A stretch of 64,000 bases of DNA from Metridium senile (lineage: Eukaryota; Cnidaria; Anthozoa; Actiniaria; Metridiidae). This document shows, one piece after another, positions 62,694 to 64,000 of this stretch. The stretch lies in NCBI GenBank assembly GCA_949775045.1, contig OX459095.1:19768311-19832310 (forward strand), written 5' to 3'. Made by a program: the position numbers and the translations under genes. The notes beneath the pieces are model-generated. The model saw only the letters and a list, made by a program, of their open reading frames with translations. It had not been told where the DNA came from and did no database searches. The first letter of the stretch is position 1; each line of letters opens with the position of its first letter.

Positions 62694-63378
62694 ATCGTCT
62701 ATACAGGTCTGTTGCATTCGCGACATTAGGTTCCAGGACTCATCTGGTCATCTTCGCGCGGTTGTAACATAGAAACGAGGTTTTGCAATGGCGGTGAGTA
62801 GATCAGATGTGATATAGCGGATGACAAATACTGGTGTTTTTTTATCTGTTATCGGGATATAATAGTAATTTCATATCTTCTGCAGTGTTAAAAGTAATAT
62901 TTTGTTTTTTTGAGAATCTTTTAATCCACCAAGTTGGCAATCAAGATATGTTTTTGAGCTTTCATTGCCCTAGATGCGAAATGTCAACGGCAGAGATGAT
63001 TTCAAACCTGTGGTATTTTCAAGGATTATTTCTCGACACTGGAACATTTGATTAATCAGGTAAGCAATAAATACGATAGAGAAATTGTTAATTTATTGTT
63101 AGAATTTGATTTATTTCAATGAACTTTTTTTTTATGATATTAAAATGAACAAAGTAACACTACCATAACACGCACTAGTGGAAAAGTGAAGGTATGTATA
63201 CACAAACAGGGAAACACTACATATATTTACAACTCCTTTTATAGATTATCATGTATAACTGAAATGAACATTGCTGATGGATATAAGCCTTTGGATGTAA
63301 AATATGAATATGAATAATTTTGAGTAAACTATTTTTTTCTTGTAGGAAAGTCACTCTGACCAAGGAGAGAATGAAAAG
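62694..63378 (+). CDS. Start of an unrecognised spliced gene with micro-exons (partial)
   Basis: After a CG-containing leader (CATTCGCGAC, TTCGCGCGG) comes ATG GCG at 62,788-62,793 followed at once by a strong donor, GTGAGT. A 36-nt exon (63,024-63,059) has acceptor TATTTTCAAG and donor GTAAGC and reads DYFSTLEHLINQ. A 33-nt exon (63,346-63,378) has acceptor TTTTTTTCTTGTAG and donor GTATTG and reads ESHSDQGENEK. All three junctions are phase 0, giving MA then these two peptides. A longer version of the 36-nt exon (from 62,972, acceptor TTGCCCTAG) would hit a stop. I do not know the family. It would be divergent from the TPR-CHAT gene. Confidence 0.45.
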
Positions 63379-64000
63379 GTATTGAATTAAAATGAAAACG
63401 ACCCATTGAAATAGGAAAAGTTTAACCTCTCATTAATCCTATTCATAATCATGTGGTCATAGACAAATTTGATTAATATTTTTCTATGCAAATTATTATG
63501 TAAATAACATTCATTTTCAAAAAGTCTTCCCTTATATTGATTGAGCTGTGTGCTTTTTATAAACACACATCACACCACCAATTCATAAATACAGAATAAA
63601 ACTGGAAAGTGCAGATTTAAATTCCAAACAAGTATGGTTATGATTTTTTATAATATTTTTTATTATATCGCTGGCCGGTCCGAAGAAAAAAGGAAAAGTC
63701 TGATTGGTTCTCCGAGCAGTCGGTCCAATCCTGCAGTCTGGACCAATATTTTGGTCCGGTCGGACCTCTCAGGACTTGCACTTTTTTATCTTAGTTTTTC
63801 GGTTGTTATTTTGTTATTCTTCTTTTTACTGTAGCATTTTCATTTGATGCAACTAAAAGTAGGCATAAGGGAACAAAAGAACAACAGAATTTAAGATCAC
63901 AGTATAGACTTTTCTAGAGACAAGCTAGAAGAAATAGCTGTTACTAAACTTCAAACATCTTACGAGAAATGGCCATTTGAAAGGAAAAATATATAATAGC
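63379..64000 (+). other. Probable intron of the micro-exon gene; next exon not resolved
   Basis: It holds inverted blocks at about 63,674-63,770 (GGACCAATATTTTGGTCC is a perfect palindrome). A pyrimidine-rich stretch ends TTTTTACTGTAG at 63,834; reading on from it in phase 0 gives a stop after 20 codons. A coding-looking stretch (DKLEEIAVTKLQTSYEKWPF) near 63,920-63,980 could not be joined in phase. Confidence 0.3.

Noticed and set aside
62972..63059. Longer first internal exon of the divergent gene
   Set aside because: Joined to ATG-GCG it reaches a stop (TGA) before the donor; the 36-nt version stays open.

Overview
The window looks like AT-rich, repeat-packed DNA from an animal nuclear genome, most likely a cnidarian (coral or sea anemone). 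The evidence is spliced genes with GT..AG introns, several non-LTR retrotransposon clades (CR1/L2-like, Tx1/L1-like), a BEL/Pao LTR element, a Penelope-like element, many short inverted-repeat DNA transposons, and a TPR-CHAT gene of a type common in cnidarians. The species assignment is an inference. I saw nothing bacterial, no rRNA or tRNA gene and no CRISPR array.

Positions 1-21,060 are a satellite region. A retroelement tail with a 117-bp LTR (3-247) abuts decayed satellite. A 998-bp inverted-repeat element follows (931-1928), then a homogenised tandem array (about 1,968-15,870). The array has two organisations: alternating 575/681-bp monomers, then 678-bp monomers with a four-monomer super-period. 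A LINE interrupts it (15,871-18,694, minus strand), and the array then decays, carrying a second, older LINE fragment (20,180-20,690).

Positions 21,060-33,400 hold a compound minisatellite, a broken Penelope-like element without a visible GIY-YIG endonuclease (22,732-25,191), and a run of small inverted-repeat elements, one of them a foldback with a 9-bp target duplication. A LINE 3' fragment lies at 26.4-27.1 kb. I recognise no host gene here.

Positions 33,442-61,913 (minus strand) hold the main host gene, reconstructed here from three coding exons: a TPR exon (59,942-61,913), a linker/CHAT exon (34,943-35,892) and a catalytic CHAT exon (33,442-34,080). Splice phases match at both junctions and give a 1,186-residue TPR-CHAT protein with an apparent His1045/Cys1093 dyad. 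The first intron is 24,049 bp and full of nested transposons: a Tx1 LINE broken by a BEL/Pao element (5-bp target duplication) and by a MULE-like element (93-bp identical termini, 9-bp target duplication), two CR1-like LINEs with long open frames, a second copy of the 998-bp element with two insertions inside it, and a 63-bp minisatellite. The last intron ends in an (ATT)n tract that directly forms the 3' splice site.

Positions 61,914-64,000 hold the upstream region of the TPR-CHAT gene, a 33-bp minisatellite, and what looks like the start of a divergent plus-strand gene: an ATG-GCG exon followed by two in-frame micro-exons (36 and 33 nt). I do not recognise its product.
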